A DNA stretch of 64,000 bases from NCBI GenBank assembly GCA_022559845.1, contig CM040117.1, forward strand, positions 10,254,856 through 10,318,855, given 5' to 3'. The notes beneath the pieces are model-generated. The model saw only the letters and a list, made by a program, of their open reading frames with translations, was not told the DNA's origin and searched no databases. Within the stretch, counting starts at the first letter, position 1. Each line of letters begins with the position of its first letter. Shown piece after piece: positions 21,995 to 34,579 of this stretch. The stretch comes from Amorphophallus konjac. Lineage: Eukaryota; Streptophyta; Magnoliopsida; Alismatales; Araceae. The translations under genes were made by a program, and so were the position numbers.

Positions 21995-22670
21995 ATGGCG
22001 GCTCCATCCTTTCCACCTCATTATGACGATGCCCTTACTGATCACTCCGAGGAGTCGTCTCCGGAGCGTGGCTCTCTCCCATCTTTCCCCCCTGCGAGGG
22101 CTTTAGCACCTCGACGTGCAGCACTGGGCATACCCAGAGGTCCTTTGGTGCAACCCTTACAGGCGGAAAGAGAGAGAGAGCCACCGTCGTCATCATTTGG
22201 TGAAAACTACGTTGAGCCAAGTCCCTCTGTGCGCGCTCCTGCGGAGGAGTTGCCCCGTCGACGACGTCTTCTTACTGCCCGCGAGTACCGGCAAGACTTT
22301 AGTGGTGCAGTTCGAGGATCGACCCTGGAGAGTGCAGTGAGTACGACCGCTGCACCACTTGTACGAGCACGACGAGAGCAGAGACGTGACAGGAGTGGAC
22401 ACACGAATGGCACGAGGGTAGTCGCGCATCACCGGGCGAGCTCTCTCCCCTTACCAGTAAGAGATCGAGTGCCTCGACCACCAGCGACCGCGACTTCCGC
22501 CGCAGTAGGGCGAGCTGGAGCAGGGAGCCGGCGAGTTGCTGCTCGCTCCCCAGTCAGAGCGCCCCCTTTGTGCCCACAGACGCTACTGCAGCTTCCAGAG
22601 CCCGTCCAGGCCGAGCGGGAGCCTGGACCTCCTGGTCAGCGTATGTCGCCACCGGCCGAGCCTCTGGAAG
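21995..22670 (+). CDS. Leader ORF of the copia element, Arg/Pro-rich, unknown function (5' part)
   Basis: The frame opens with ATG (MAAPSFPPHYDDALTD) 180 bp after the primer-binding site. It is rich in Pro, Arg, Ser and Ala with no known domain. The shared part ends at RMSPPAEPLE; after 22670 the frame runs into the inverted copia RT and its last 24 codons are chimeric. A second copy of the RMSPPAEPLE segment, in opposite orientation at 38253-38222, continues with further PPPP repeats. The natural C-terminus is therefore probably at 38253-38103. I cannot assign a function. A gag-like or host-derived extra ORF is possible. Confidence 0.45.
22639..22670 (+). repeat. 32-bp inverted repeat, left arm (partner 38222-38253)
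   Basis: This 32-bp segment is the exact reverse complement of 38222-38253, and identity stops abruptly on both sides. It marks the left edge of the inverted copia block. Confidence 0.9.
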
Positions 22671-25600
22671 GACACATCCTCTTTCAAGTGGAGTATCAAT
22701 GGGTTTTAAATTGTGCATTCGAAAACACTCTACGATTTTATTAATGTAGGTTTCTTGAGACAAACTCAATAACCTTTCTGAGCGACTTTGCACAATTTTT
22801 ACGCCGAGCACATAGCTCGCTTCACCCATATCTTTCATCTCAAAGACAGAAGATAGCCATCCTTTGATAGCAATTATTAACTCCATATCATTTCCGACTA
22901 TTAAAATGTCATCAACATATAACGATAAAATGAGGAAGCTCTCTCCCACTCGCTTGACATACACACAGTGGTCCTCTTCAATCATCTCAAAATCATATGA
23001 GAGGATTGTCTTGTGAAATTTTAAATACCACTGTCTAGACGACTGTTTTAAGCCATATATAGAGCATTTGAGGCGGCAAATTTTTTGCTCTTCACCTTTA
23101 GCCTCAAAGCCTTCTGGCTGGAGCATATAAATTTCCTCGTCTAGTTCTCCATTGAGAAATGCAGTCTTTACATCCATTTGGAACAATTCCAAATCAAGAC
23201 GTGCGACTATAGCCAAAACCAGGCGAATGGATGAAAATCTCACGACAGGCGAGAATGTTTCATCATAGTCTATACCCTCCTTTTGGGTATAACCCTTCGC
23301 CACCAACCATGCTTTATATTTTTCTATAGCCCCGTCAGCCTTGCGCTTAAGCTTGAAAATCCACTTATTTCCAACAGTTTTGCGCCCAGGCGGGAGTTCC
23401 ACCAACTCCCAGACTTCATTCTGCGCCATAGACTTAATTTTATCTTGCATGGCAGCTTTCCACTCTTTCTTAGATAAGGATGCAAGGGCTTCCTGAACAG
23501 ATCTCGGCTCTTCATCATCCATGGGCTCACAAAGAATTGCCTCGTCTTCAATTCCGAAGAATCGACGCGGCACAAGCCCACGCTTGCTGCGACGTAATGA
23601 GTCTTGGTTTTCTAGTGATTCTATTGGTGCACTCCCACTGGACGCACTCCCACTAGCCCGATTATCCCGACTATCCTTAGCAGACACAGGTATAGGAACG
23701 CATTCCCTCCCTATGTTGGGAGACGGTGGGAGATCGGAAGATTCTTCCAACTCATGGATATCAAGACTCTTTTCACTGTCGCTAATACTAGGAAATTCTT
23801 TTTCTAAGAAAACAACATCTCGGACCTCTCGTTCTGTCAGTCCTCCTTCTGGACGTTGTCCATACATGACATAACCCACGGAGCTCTCTGGATATCTAAT
23901 AAAGATGAGTTTTTGCGCTCTAGGGCCAAGTTTTCCAAACTTACTTGACATGTCATGAACATATCCCGCTGACCCCCATGGCCGCAAATTATCTAAATTG
24001 AGCTTGTGGCCATGCCACAACTCATATGGGGTAGAAGGAACTGACTGTGAAGGCACACGGTTCAAGATATAGGCAGCAGTTAACAAAGCATCTCCCCAAA
24101 AGGAGATAGGAAGGTTCGCCTGCGCCATCATAGATCGAACCATGTCTAGCAACGTTCTATTTCTTCGCTCAGCAACACCATTTTTTTGTGGCATATAAGG
24201 GATAGTAAGTTACCGCCGAATACCTTTTTCTTCACACAATGTTCGGAACTGATCCGACAAGTATTCGCGTCCACGATCTGTCCGAAGAGCTTTAATGCTC
24301 TTTTCCTTTTCATTCTCAACCTCAGCTAGGAAGCGCTTAAAACAATCCAGCGCTTCATAGCGGTGAGCGATCAAATAGACATATCCATATCGCGAATAGT
24401 CATCTATAAATGTGAGCAAATAGGTATGACCATGCCGTGCCCTCACATTCATTGGTCCGCAGATGTCGGAGTGGATTAACTCCAACGGTGCTGATGCCCT
24501 TACAGTCTTTCCAAAAGGTTTCCGGCATGCTTTCCCAGGAAGACACGGCTCACATACTGGCAAGTCGACTTTAGTGAGTGATCCCAAAAGACCTTCTCGA
24601 ACTAATCTAGCCATTCTATCTTGCCCTATGTGGCCTAAACGAGCATGCCATGTCGCAGAATCTAAGTCTTTACTATTCAACACACATATCGAAATGGAAG
24701 AAGAATACAAGGCATTATCTATAGCAAGATCCAATATAAAGAAACCATCATTCATCTTACCATGTCCATACATAATATTGTCTAAAGCAATATTTACACA
24801 ATTGCCAGAAAAGTTCAAACAAAAGCCTAATGATAATAAGCTAGAAACTGACAGGAGATTATAATGGATCCCAGGCGCATAGAGTACATCATATAGAATC
24901 AGCGTACGTCCATTTTGAAAACGGAGTTGGTACGAACCGACTCCGAGGACTTCTTCGCTGGTTCCATTATCCATAAAAACTTTATGCTTGCCTACAGGGA
25001 TCTTATTGTATTCTATGAAGCCAGCTCGATCCATAGTTATATATTTGGTCGCTCCTGAATCCACAATCCACACAGGATTAGGTTGAGCAGTTAAAACATG
25101 TGTACAAACATAAACATATGGGGAGCTAGGTACGTTAATTACCTTCTTCGGCTCATGACACTCATAAGCGAAGTGGCCTCTTTTCCCGCAGTTGAAGCAT
25201 TTTATCCGGCTTTTGTCTTTCTTTTTCTTCCCGCCACGTCTTCCACGACGGTGCTTAAAGGATTGAGTTGCTTTGGGGCCAGGTGCGGCATCTCGCCCTT
25301 GGAATTTCTTCTGTGGTCCCTTCCTGCCAAATCGACGACTGCTCTGACCGACATTGGCAGTGGCGCGATGCAAAATCTCGCGCTCGGCTTCCAGCTCCAC
25401 ATGACGAGAAATATCCAAAAAGTCCTTGATATTCTCGTTATGTGTTAGAATTTGGTTCATTTGGAACCACGAGTCGGGGAGAGATCTAATCACGGCCTGC
25501 ACTTGTTGCTCGTCTGTGAGATCATGACCTGCCGCCTTCAAATCACGAATCATATGAGCCATAACCCTCAGGTGCTCAGTCATCGTGTGGCGTAAGTCCT

Positions 25601-25976
25601 TCCGGTAGGTCTCAAATTTCAAAACAAGAGCCCTTAATCGGGTCACAGACGTTCCTACAAAGGTAAATCTCAACTGGTCCCACATTTCCTTGGCAGTACC
25701 AAAACGCTCAAACTTGCCAATGAGATCATCCTCCATCGCGCTAAGCATAGTAAAGCGCACACTTCGATCTCTCTTAAACCAAGTCTTATATGTTTCTTGG
25801 TCTTGGCGATGTTGGGCAGTGTTGCCCTCTTCGGGCGGTAACATAGTAATAGTAAGGTGGTCGAGCAATTCTTCCTCATCGAGGAGATATTGGATCTTAC
25901 GGTGCCACATTTCGTAGTTTGTGCCGTTCAGTTTTTCACCCCTAGTGAGATCCGCAATAACGTGCTTGGCGGCCAT
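22671..25976 (-). pseudogene. Ty1/copia gag-pol, truncated after RT
   Basis: The polyprotein starts at the ATG ending at 25976 (MAAKHVIADLTRGEKL). In order it has copia gag, a CCHC knuckle (CFNCGKRGHFAYEC, about 25199-25158), protease (WIVDSGATKYIT, about 25075-25040), and integrase with the HHCC region, DDYSRYG and the NGVAERRN motif. It then has copia reverse transcriptase (QMDVKTAFLNGELDEEIYM, LYVDDILIVG near 22900). One nonsense codon (TAA, where Gln is expected) interrupts integrase at 24207-24209. The frame is the same on both sides, so a single substitution explains it. RT stops at 22671 (TPLERGCVL), and the RNase H and 3' LTR are missing. The leader lies to the right, split by the Tekay insertion. 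Confidence 0.9.
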
Positions 25977-26445
25977 AGCTATCAACCACTATAGAAATAG
26001 AGAAAGTCAGTGACATCAAAGTTACACATCGTGTCAATTTGCTAACAGAAGTCCAAACTAAGTATATTAAACTTTCTTATATGATGAAATCGAAAGCAGA
26101 GTCAGACTACTACAATCATCTCTCACTCACATAAGATCATTTAATAACCTTAGAAGGATTTCAAGCAAATTCTTAATTAATGACAAATATGCAAAACAAA
26201 TTCACATATTTTTATGCAAAACAAATTCGCATTTAGTATATGCAAAACAAATTCGCACATATAGTTATGCAAAACAAATTTACATAATATGAAAGTAGTA
26301 CCACATCTGCAAAACAAATTTACATAATTTAAAAATAGTACTATATATGCAAAATAAATTCGCATTCACATGGAAAAGGAAATAAGTATGCAGATAACAT
26401 GTTACTAAAACACTATCTAATAAACATGTCAGCGTAATATCTACA
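25977..26445 (-). other. Leader of the copia element (right of gag), no gene
   Basis: AT-rich, non-coding sequence upstream of copia gag on the - strand. It continues at 38026 on the far side of the nested Tekay element. Confidence 0.6.
26186..26366. repeat. Degenerate tandem repeat of ATGCAAAACAAATTCGCAT
   Basis: The core TGCAAAACAAATT recurs six times at 25-50 bp spacing in the copia leader, with variable AT-rich spacers. Confidence 0.8.
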
Positions 26446-26450
26446 ATATC

Positions 26451-29400
26451 TGTAATACCCCGTATCTTTATTTGAATTAGTTATTAATTATTTCCATAGA
26501 TTAAAATTTTTGGGAATTTCCTTGAATTTATTATGAATTAATTGAATTATTAAATGAAAAGAAATTCAAATAAATACTTAAATTGAAATGAAATTGAAAT
26601 GAAATGCAAGCCAAATGAAAATAAAATTTAAGTAGAATGAAACACTAATGAAATGTAGGTGGAATGAAATGTAAATGAAATGGCTTAAATTAAGGGTTTA
26701 AATTTCGGATTTGATATTTTATTATTTAATGAATAGTGATAGGTCAAAATCCCACCCACCACATAAAAATCCTAAAAAATGGTAAATTGATTACTGACAT
26801 TAAACCTAACAATTTTGTCTTCTATGATTAACTCGAAATAAATCATTCACATGGTCAAATTAACAAATTAAGCCAAGATTTAACCCACCTAACCCCAATA
26901 GTGACCATAATAGTAAACCCCTATTTGAAACGTGAAATTCTCCCTCATCCCTCAACCAAATTAAGTGAAACTGGTGGCAAATGAAAGATAAGAATGGGTA
27001 GATTAGTTTCCCCAAGCCAATTTTGAAGGAGATTAACCATGGGATGTAAAATTGAGAGAGCTTTGGGTAGGTCAACAATTTCGGCGGCGTTTTAATCACG
27101 CCACTTCCAACGCGGAATTCTCCCTCCACGGAAGGATCCAGAAGCTCTATTAGGTATTAAAAGAAAGCTTAAGATGTCTAGTTTCATTTGGTAGCTGGGT
27201 CATTCGACGGGGAGTCCAGATCTGGGAGTATTCGTCGATTTGGTGGAAGGTGTCGGCAGTTCGTCGTTCTTCATCACCAGCCCTTTAATCCGTCGATTAA
27301 GGTAGGTACCCTTAACCAAATGAGACTTGTAAATATAGTATCTCGATCAGCTCGACGAGATCTTTCCAATGATAGTAAAAGCCCCAATTCTTATTGGGTA
27401 TTCAGGGAGATTTAGAGGCATCTTTTGAGGGTATTTCTGGATCGGGTTTATTTCTAGCTTCGATCTTCAATCTTCAATTCAGGTAGGTGATAATGGACCC
27501 AACCTAATTTCTATATATCAATGAAATATGTATCATGTTAGCTTCATTTTGACGTTGGAAGCCCTAATTATTATTGATCATGCTAATAGAATTCCTGAGT
27601 TTTCATAAGTGTGTCCTGTCGACGTTCTAGCAGCATTAAGTTGACTTATCTCATGATTTTAAGTGACTAAATGAAATATTCATATAGCATATCTTATATG
27701 GTTGGAATCGTTAGCCTGTCAGCTTTCCGTTGATATATAGATCTCTAAATTTCATTAAGTATAGTAGGAGAATTTTGAGTTTTAGTCACTGCCTGTCCAG
27801 AACTAGGGTTTCGGTGTTCCAGTAGTTATAAATCCTAATTATAGTAATTAATCATGCAATTGACACTTCTGTTAGATAGTATTTTCTGTTAGATTTCCAA
27901 CGGTACCAAAAGCCCCTTGATTGGAGTCCAATTGCCTTAGTTATTAGCGTTTTTGTGTAACCCTAGCAAACCCCCATCTTCCTGGCGTTCACCGGCCGCG
28001 GAAGGGACGACCGGAGACACCCAGAGATGGGCGGTCTTACGATAGACCGTCCAACTCCAGCCCACACCTGACCCTGGCTTAGACATGAGTTAAACGGTTC
28101 CAAATCAACCACTTAACCTAGTTAAACGGTCAGAAACTGACCACATATCCACCCCAGCAGGATAAACGGTCCATTCTGGACCACAACTTGTGCGGCCATG
28201 AAACTGGCCGCACATCTGGATGGGCGGCCCTGCCCATGGCCGCACATCCCTGGGATGGGCGGCCCATCCCAGACCGCCCAAGTAGTTGGGCGGCCATGCC
28301 CCTGGCCGCCCAACTCCCAGCACCCCGTTTCAGCCCCATTTCGGCCCCGTTTCGGCCCGATAGATATACGGTCCATCCAGAACCGTTTATCTACCCAGTA
28401 AATGACCTAAAACTAGTTCTAATGCATTCATTTTAGTGTCATTAAGGATAATTAATAATTTAGAAACCCACATGATTAAAGTTTAATTATGTAATTAAAA
28501 ATTCTGTTAATTGCATGTGATTCAATTCTACGCGAGCTTATTCGTTCGTTCTTTCAGCTTAATTCATCTTTCTAGATTATGCACTAAACTAAATGATAAT
28601 GCTTGATGGATTAACATGAAAATAGGATTAATATGAGTAATTTAACTTGCTGGATAGCTGCTGTACTACAGTAGCACATCATGATTAATTTCCCGACTTC
28701 TAGTAAGTCGCTAAGGCGTTAAATAGCATGTTATTCTCAGAAACTCGATCCGGCGGAATTACCATTAATTCCCATGTTTAGTATCCCTATTTAGAAATCC
28801 ATTGATCAAATGGTAATCTATTTAAGTAAAGTTATATATATAACTCTTCTTGTGACTTGGTTATCGATCTTCTTGATGATTGTGCTTACCTTGAAATTCT
28901 GAAATGAATCTCCTTCCTACTTGAAATTGTTATTGCTACAAAGTTTAAACCTTGGAATTCTGGCCATAAATTGTGGAAGTCTAGATTCGTGGGATCTTTG
29001 ATCCAAAGAAATCAATGCCTGGCAAACAATTAAGGGCTCGGTCTAGTCCTGGGAGGAGCGCCCGAACACTACGTGTACCCCCGGGGAGGTGATTGACTAG
29101 GTGTGGCATTTGGCACCAGTACTAGGACATGTGTTAAATCTAGGACTGTCCACTACTCTCTACTACTTTTTACTTTCCACTCTTCACTGTTCCCTACTCT
29201 ACTTGTTGTTACTTGGACGTGGAAATGAAATTACATACGTGCTTGACATGACTTGAATCGCCTTGATATGGCCAACTCTTTATCGTTATCTCCTGCAGTA
29301 AATTCTTGTCTTTGTTATTCCTTTTAAGTATTACCATTCTGTTCATTTATATTTCTTGACCTTGCAAGATCTTTAAATTTTGTTTCATTATATCATCATT

Positions 29401-29893
29401 ATCCTTTTATTGCATTATCCTTTGTAGCATGACATTTTGAAAATGTAATTAAACTGTTAATCACTTATACCTGTCTGTTATCTCCTACTGAGCGTTAGCT
29501 CACACCCCGTTGTTTTCCCCCTTTCCAGGCTATGCAGGTGACGACACCCATACAGATGGGGAGGGGCAGGAGTGATTACACCTTAGTGTACCAGTTAATA
29601 GATGGAGTCGTTATGTTATTGCTTCTAGTTATGTCTTGGAGTTGTGCAAGTATTTTGGATATTTATAGCGTTAGTTGATGTACTAGTTGTACTAGATTTC
29701 CTTAGAAGTTATGTTTGTTAGTGTCTTAGTAGTTGATGGACGTTGTAATAAATTGGGATTTTCCATGATTAATAAATTTGTTCTTTTCCATTGCCCTTGT
29801 GTTCATTATCTAGTTAAGTATTTCAACATTATTTCCTGCTAGCTCGCCTCTAACTGTACGTCCCGATATTTCCGCCTTGTTCAGGGCGTGACA
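26451..29893 (+). repeat. 5' LTR of Tekay-type element
   Basis: The 3443-bp LTR is bounded by TG...CA, the 5-bp TSD on the left and the primer-binding site on the right. It contains the hairpin array at 28028-28391. Confidence 0.95.
28028..28391. repeat. Array of nine consecutive hairpins in the 5' LTR
   Basis: Nine short inverted repeats follow one another in about 365 bp. Examples: a 12-bp perfect stem GTTGGGCGGCCA at 28285-28296 with 28303-28314; a 10-bp perfect stem TGTGCGGCCA at 28189-28198 with 28205-28214; GGTCCA at 28168-28173 with 28177-28182; GGTCAG at 28128-28133 with 28137-28142; and GATATACGGT at 28363-28372 with 28382-28391. Loops are mostly 3-9 nt. Stem sequences differ between units but each pairs with itself. 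Confidence 0.85.
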
Positions 29894-29900
29894 GTTTAGT

Positions 29901-29912
29901 TGGTATCAGAGC
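29901..29912 (+). other. Primer-binding site (tRNA-Met type)
   Basis: TGGTATCAGAGC lies seven bases after the end of the 5' LTR. Confidence 0.95.
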
Positions 29913-30118
29913 ACCAAGTTAAATGTTCCTAGGTGTTCTAAGTTCTAGGATTTCTAGGTTCTAAGGTTCTAAGTGTCGTCGTAGGATCCCTAACCTAGTT
30001 AAAAATCTAAGGACCCGACCTGGTGAGATTGGGTAGAAACTTGGGTTGAGCTATACCTTGATTGTTGTATTATGTCTTAATAACCCTAAATGATTTACTC
30101 TACTTGTAGGTAATTGAA

Positions 30119-33100
30119 ATGGCAGCCGAACGTGCTGAATGGAGGAACCTGCAGCGCACGGTTCAAGGCCTGACTCAGGCATTACATCAGGTAGCTCAAG
30201 CTGGAGCGGCGAGTCATGGCACCGGTGACTTATACCGGAACTTTCGAGGAATGAACCCGCCAAGATTTGCTGGTTCGACCAACCCCGACGAGGCCGAGCA
30301 TTGGCTCAATGAAATGGGGAGAATCTTTGAAGTCATGCAATGCACCGACCAAGAGCGTGTCCTTCTTTCTACCTTCCAATTGGAGCGGGACGCGCGTACT
30401 TGGTGGGATTCCGTCAAGGCAACTCTAGGCGATCAACAAGTCACATGGGAAGAGTTCGATGAATTCTTCAACGACAAATATTTTTCTGATCGTGTACAAG
30501 AGAAGAAGGCGGCGGAGTTCGCGGCTCTAAAGCAGCGAAGCTTATCGGTGGCCGAATATGAAGCACAGTTCTCTCGGCTTTCGCGCTACGCTACTCACCT
30601 TATCTCCACCGAAAAGATGAAAGCTAAACGATTTCTCAACGGGTTGAAGCTTCACTACATCAATCAACTGGCGCCGATGGAGATCTCTACTTATTCTGAG
30701 ATGGTGAGAAAGGCACAAGTTCTAGAAGATACCCTAGAGATGACGGAGAGGATCCGTGAGAAAGGCATGAAGAAGGAACAACCAACTCCTAATCCCGGAC
30801 CTGGCACTAGCAAGAAGAGGCCCATGAGTGGGTCGAGTTCGTGGATCGGATCGGGAACGTGGAGAGGTAAGATGCCGAGAAATGAAGAGAAGAAACCCGG
30901 CCCTATTGTTCCATTCAAGGGCAAGTGCAAGTATTGTGATCGTCCAGGTCACAAGATGGAGGAATGCTGGCGCAAGCTAGGCGCGTGTTTACGATGTGGG
31001 AGTAGGGAGCACCGTATCCCTGAATGCCCTCTTCTATCGGAACAGGCTACACCGGCAAAACCTCAATCTACCAAGAAGCCGCAAGGAAGGCTCCAAGCTT
31101 TACATGTGGATGAAACTGGGGTTTCTGATGATGGCGGACTCGTCGAAGGTACTCTTACTATAATCGATAAGCCTGCATTTGTTCTCTTTGATACTGGTGC
31201 AACGCATTCTTTTATTTCTCGGAGATTTGCGAAGTCATTATCTGTGGAACCTATTATGATGAATACTCCATTAGCTATATCAACTCCTATTGGTTCTGGA
31301 GCGGCTATTCAATATTACTACCCTTCTAGTAAGGTTATTATTGATGAATGGAACTTTCCAGCCGACTTAGTTTGCATGGATATGAAGGATTATGATGTAA
31401 TCCTTGGAGCAGATTGGTTGGCCAAGTATGAGGCCAGTGTTCACTGCAGTTCTAGCTCAGTAACTTTTACTGGACATTCTGGTTTGTCTTTTACGGGAAT
31501 TAAGCACCATAACCCCGTATCACTCATCTCGGCTCTTCGAGCCGACAAGCTGATGAAGCGAGGTTGCGAGGCTTTTCTAGCCTTTGTCCATGCTACACCG
31601 GAGCGGCAAGTTGAGATAAAGGACACTCCTATTGTCCGAGAATTCTCCGATGTCTTTCCGGAGGAACTACCAGGACTTCCGCCTGAGCGGGAAGTTATCT
31701 TCTCCATTGATATCGTTCCTGGCACGTCTCCTGTTTCTAGAGCTCCTTACCGTATGTCCCCTGCGGAGCTACGGGAATTAAAGCAACAGCTGATGGAATT
31801 GCTCGAGAAAGGCTTTATTCGTCCGAGTACTTCACCTTGGGGAGCTCCTGTATTATTCGTCAGGAAGAAGGATGGTTCGATGAGGTTATGCATCGATTAT
31901 CGGCAACTGAACCAGCTAACTATCAAAAATAAATACCCATTGCCGAGGATCGATGAATTATTCGACCAGATAGCGGGAGCACGTTATTTCTCTAAGATCG
32001 ATCTTCGATCGGGATATCATCAGCTGAGGATTAAGGAAGATGATATTTATAAAACGGCTTTCCGCAGCAGGTATGGTCATTTTGAGTTTGTCGTTATGCC
32101 TTTTGGTCTAACGAATGCACCAGCGGCTTTCATGCAGTTAATGAATAATGCATTCCGGCCTTATCTTGATCAATGGGTCGTGGTATTCATTGACGACATA
32201 CTGATTTATTCTAAGACTGAAGAAGAGCATGCCGAACATCTGAGAATGGCATTGCAGATATTGAGAGATCATCAACTATATGCCAAATTCAGTAAATGTG
32301 ATTTCTGGCTGCAAGAAGTGTCCTTCTTAGGACATATCATCACCAAGGAAGGCATTTCAGTTGATCCTTCGAAAGTGGAGGCAGTAAAGAGCTGGGATCA
32401 GCCTACTACAGTGACCGAGGTGAGAAGCTTCCTAGGCCTGGCAGGCTATTATCGAGATTTATTCAAGACTTCTCCAAGATTGCAGTACCTCTCACTCGAT
32501 TGACCCGCAAAGACAATAAGTTTGAATGGTCCGAAGAATGTCAGCGGAGCTTTCAAACATTGAAGGATTGCCTCACTACTGCACCCGTATTGGCTTTACC
32601 TTCTGGCGACGGTGGTTTCGTGGTCTATACCGATGCTTCTGGTATTGGCTTAGGCTGTGTACTCATGCAGCATGGAAGGTGATTGCCTATTCTTCTAGGC
32701 AGCTGAGAAAGCATGAAGAAAATTACCCCGTTCATGACTTGAACTTGCAGCAGTTGTATTCGCCTTAAAGATTTGGAGGCATTATTTGTATGGCGAGACA
32801 TTTACCGTATTTTCGGATCATAAGAGCCTGAAATATCTATTTTCTCAGAAGGAACTCAACATGAGACAGCGAAGATGGTTGGAATATTTGAAGGACTTCG
32901 ACTTCTCTATCGAGTATCACCCGGGTAAAGGTAATGTCGTGGCAGATGCATTAAGTCGGAAGCCTATGGCTAAATTGTCTAGTCTCATGCTACAAGAATG
33001 GAGGCTACTAGAACAATTAGCTAGCCTGAATCTTAATGTAGTAGATGATCGGGTGATGATTACACAAATTCAACTTAAGCCCGATTTGATGATAGAAATT

Positions 33101-34504
33101 AAATCCTTGCAAGACAATGATCCCGAGCTGGTGGTAATCAAAGGAAACTTGAGCAACAGACCGGATTTCATGATGACTGATGATGGACGATTGTTATTCC
33201 GAGGGCGAACTTGTGTACCCGATGTAGTCGAACTCAAGAACAAGATTCTTGAAGAAGCTCACAGATCCCGATACACGATTCATCCTGGAGGCACAAAGAT
33301 GTTTAAGGATTTGAAAAGATCCTTTTGGTGGCCGAACATGAAAAAGGAAGTGGCAGATTTTGTAAGCAGATGCTTAGTGTGTCAGCAGGTCAAGGCTGAG
33401 CATCTCAGACCAGCAGGGAAGTTGAAACCACTTGATATACCCCAGTGGAAATGGGAAAGCATCGGCATGGATTTCATTATGGGTCTACCTAGGACTCGTG
33501 GTGGATTTGACGGGATATGGGTGATTGTCGACCGGTTGACAAAGTCGGCTCATTTCTTATCTATCAAATCCAAATGGACAGTCGATGTTTTGGCAGCATT
33601 ATATATGAAGGAAGTAGTTCGACTTCATGGCATTCCAGTTAGCATTGTGTCTGACAGAGACCCTAGATTTACCTCGCATTTCTGGAAAGGACTGCAAGAG
33701 TCCTTGGGCACTCGTCTGAATTTCAGTACGGCCTTTCATCCACAGACTGATGGACAGACGGAGAGGACTAATCAGATAGTGGAGGATATGCTGAGAGCCT
33801 GCATGATTGATTTCGGAGGCAGTTGGAACGATCATTTAGCATTGATTGAATTCGCCTACAATAATAGCTATCAGTCCAGTATACAAATGGCTCCATTTGA
33901 AGCTTTGTATGGAAGAAGCTGTCGTTCCCCGTTGTGTTGGGACGAGGTGGGCGAGAAGCAATGGCTTGGACCGGATCTTATTTCGGAGTCGTCACAGAAT
34001 ATCCTTATCATCCGAGACCGGTTACAAGTGGCACAATCAAGACAGAAAAGCTATGCTGACAACAGGAGAAGGGCATTAGAGTTTCAAGTGGGTGAGCATG
34101 TATTTCTGAAGGTCTCTGCTACGAGAGGGATTCAAAGATTCGGCATTCGTGGCAAGCTAAGCCCGCGGTATATCGGCCCGTTCGAGATTCTGGATAGAGT
34201 GGGCGAGGTTGCTTACCGACTGACTTTACCGCCTCAGTTATCCGGTGTACACAACGTATTTCACGTGTCTATGTTACGAAAATATGTGTACGACCCCACA
34301 CACATTATTCAGCATGTGGACTTCGAGCTGAAGGAGGACTTAACTTATGAAGAGCGGCATATTAAAATTCTGGACCGGAAGCAACAGCAACTCCGGAATC
34401 GCTCTATATCGATGGTCAAGATTCAGTGGAGTCGGCGTGGAGCCGAAGAAGTCACTTGGGAGTCCGAAGATACCATGCGGAAGCAGTATCCCGACCTCTT
34501 CTAG
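30119..34504 (+). pseudogene. Tekay gag-pol polyprotein, three 1-bp frameshifts
   Basis: The ATG at 30119 opens the polyprotein. In order it has gag ([18 protein letters not shown]), two CCHC-like knuckles ([14 protein letters not shown] and [14 protein letters not shown], about 30925-31030), and aspartic protease ([14 protein letters not shown], about 31188-31230). It then has reverse transcriptase ([25 protein letters not shown] near 32190), RNase H ([14 protein letters not shown]) and integrase: an HHCC region (about 33280-33390), Asp in MDFIMGLP, Asp in [12 protein letters not shown], Glu in [13 protein letters not shown] chromodomain-type tail ends at TAG 34502-34504. The frame changes three times, near 32455, 32680 and 32745, all in the RT to RNase H stretch; the rest is open. 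Each fits one missing base. As written, the copy cannot make full pol. Confidence 0.93.
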
Positions 34505-34565
34505 GTAAGCTAGTTATTTTCCATTACGATATATGAATGCAATGAATTTGGAGGACCAAATTCTT

Positions 34566-34579
34566 TAAGTAGGGGAGGG
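34566..34579 (+). other. Polypurine tract of Tekay element
   Basis: The purine run aagtaggggaggg lies immediately before the 3' LTR start TGTAATACC. Confidence 0.85.

Noticed and set aside
28105..28376. ORFs on both strands within the Tekay LTR (again at 36204-36552)
   Set aside because: They arise from the GC-rich hairpin array, and both strands are open because the array is palindromic.
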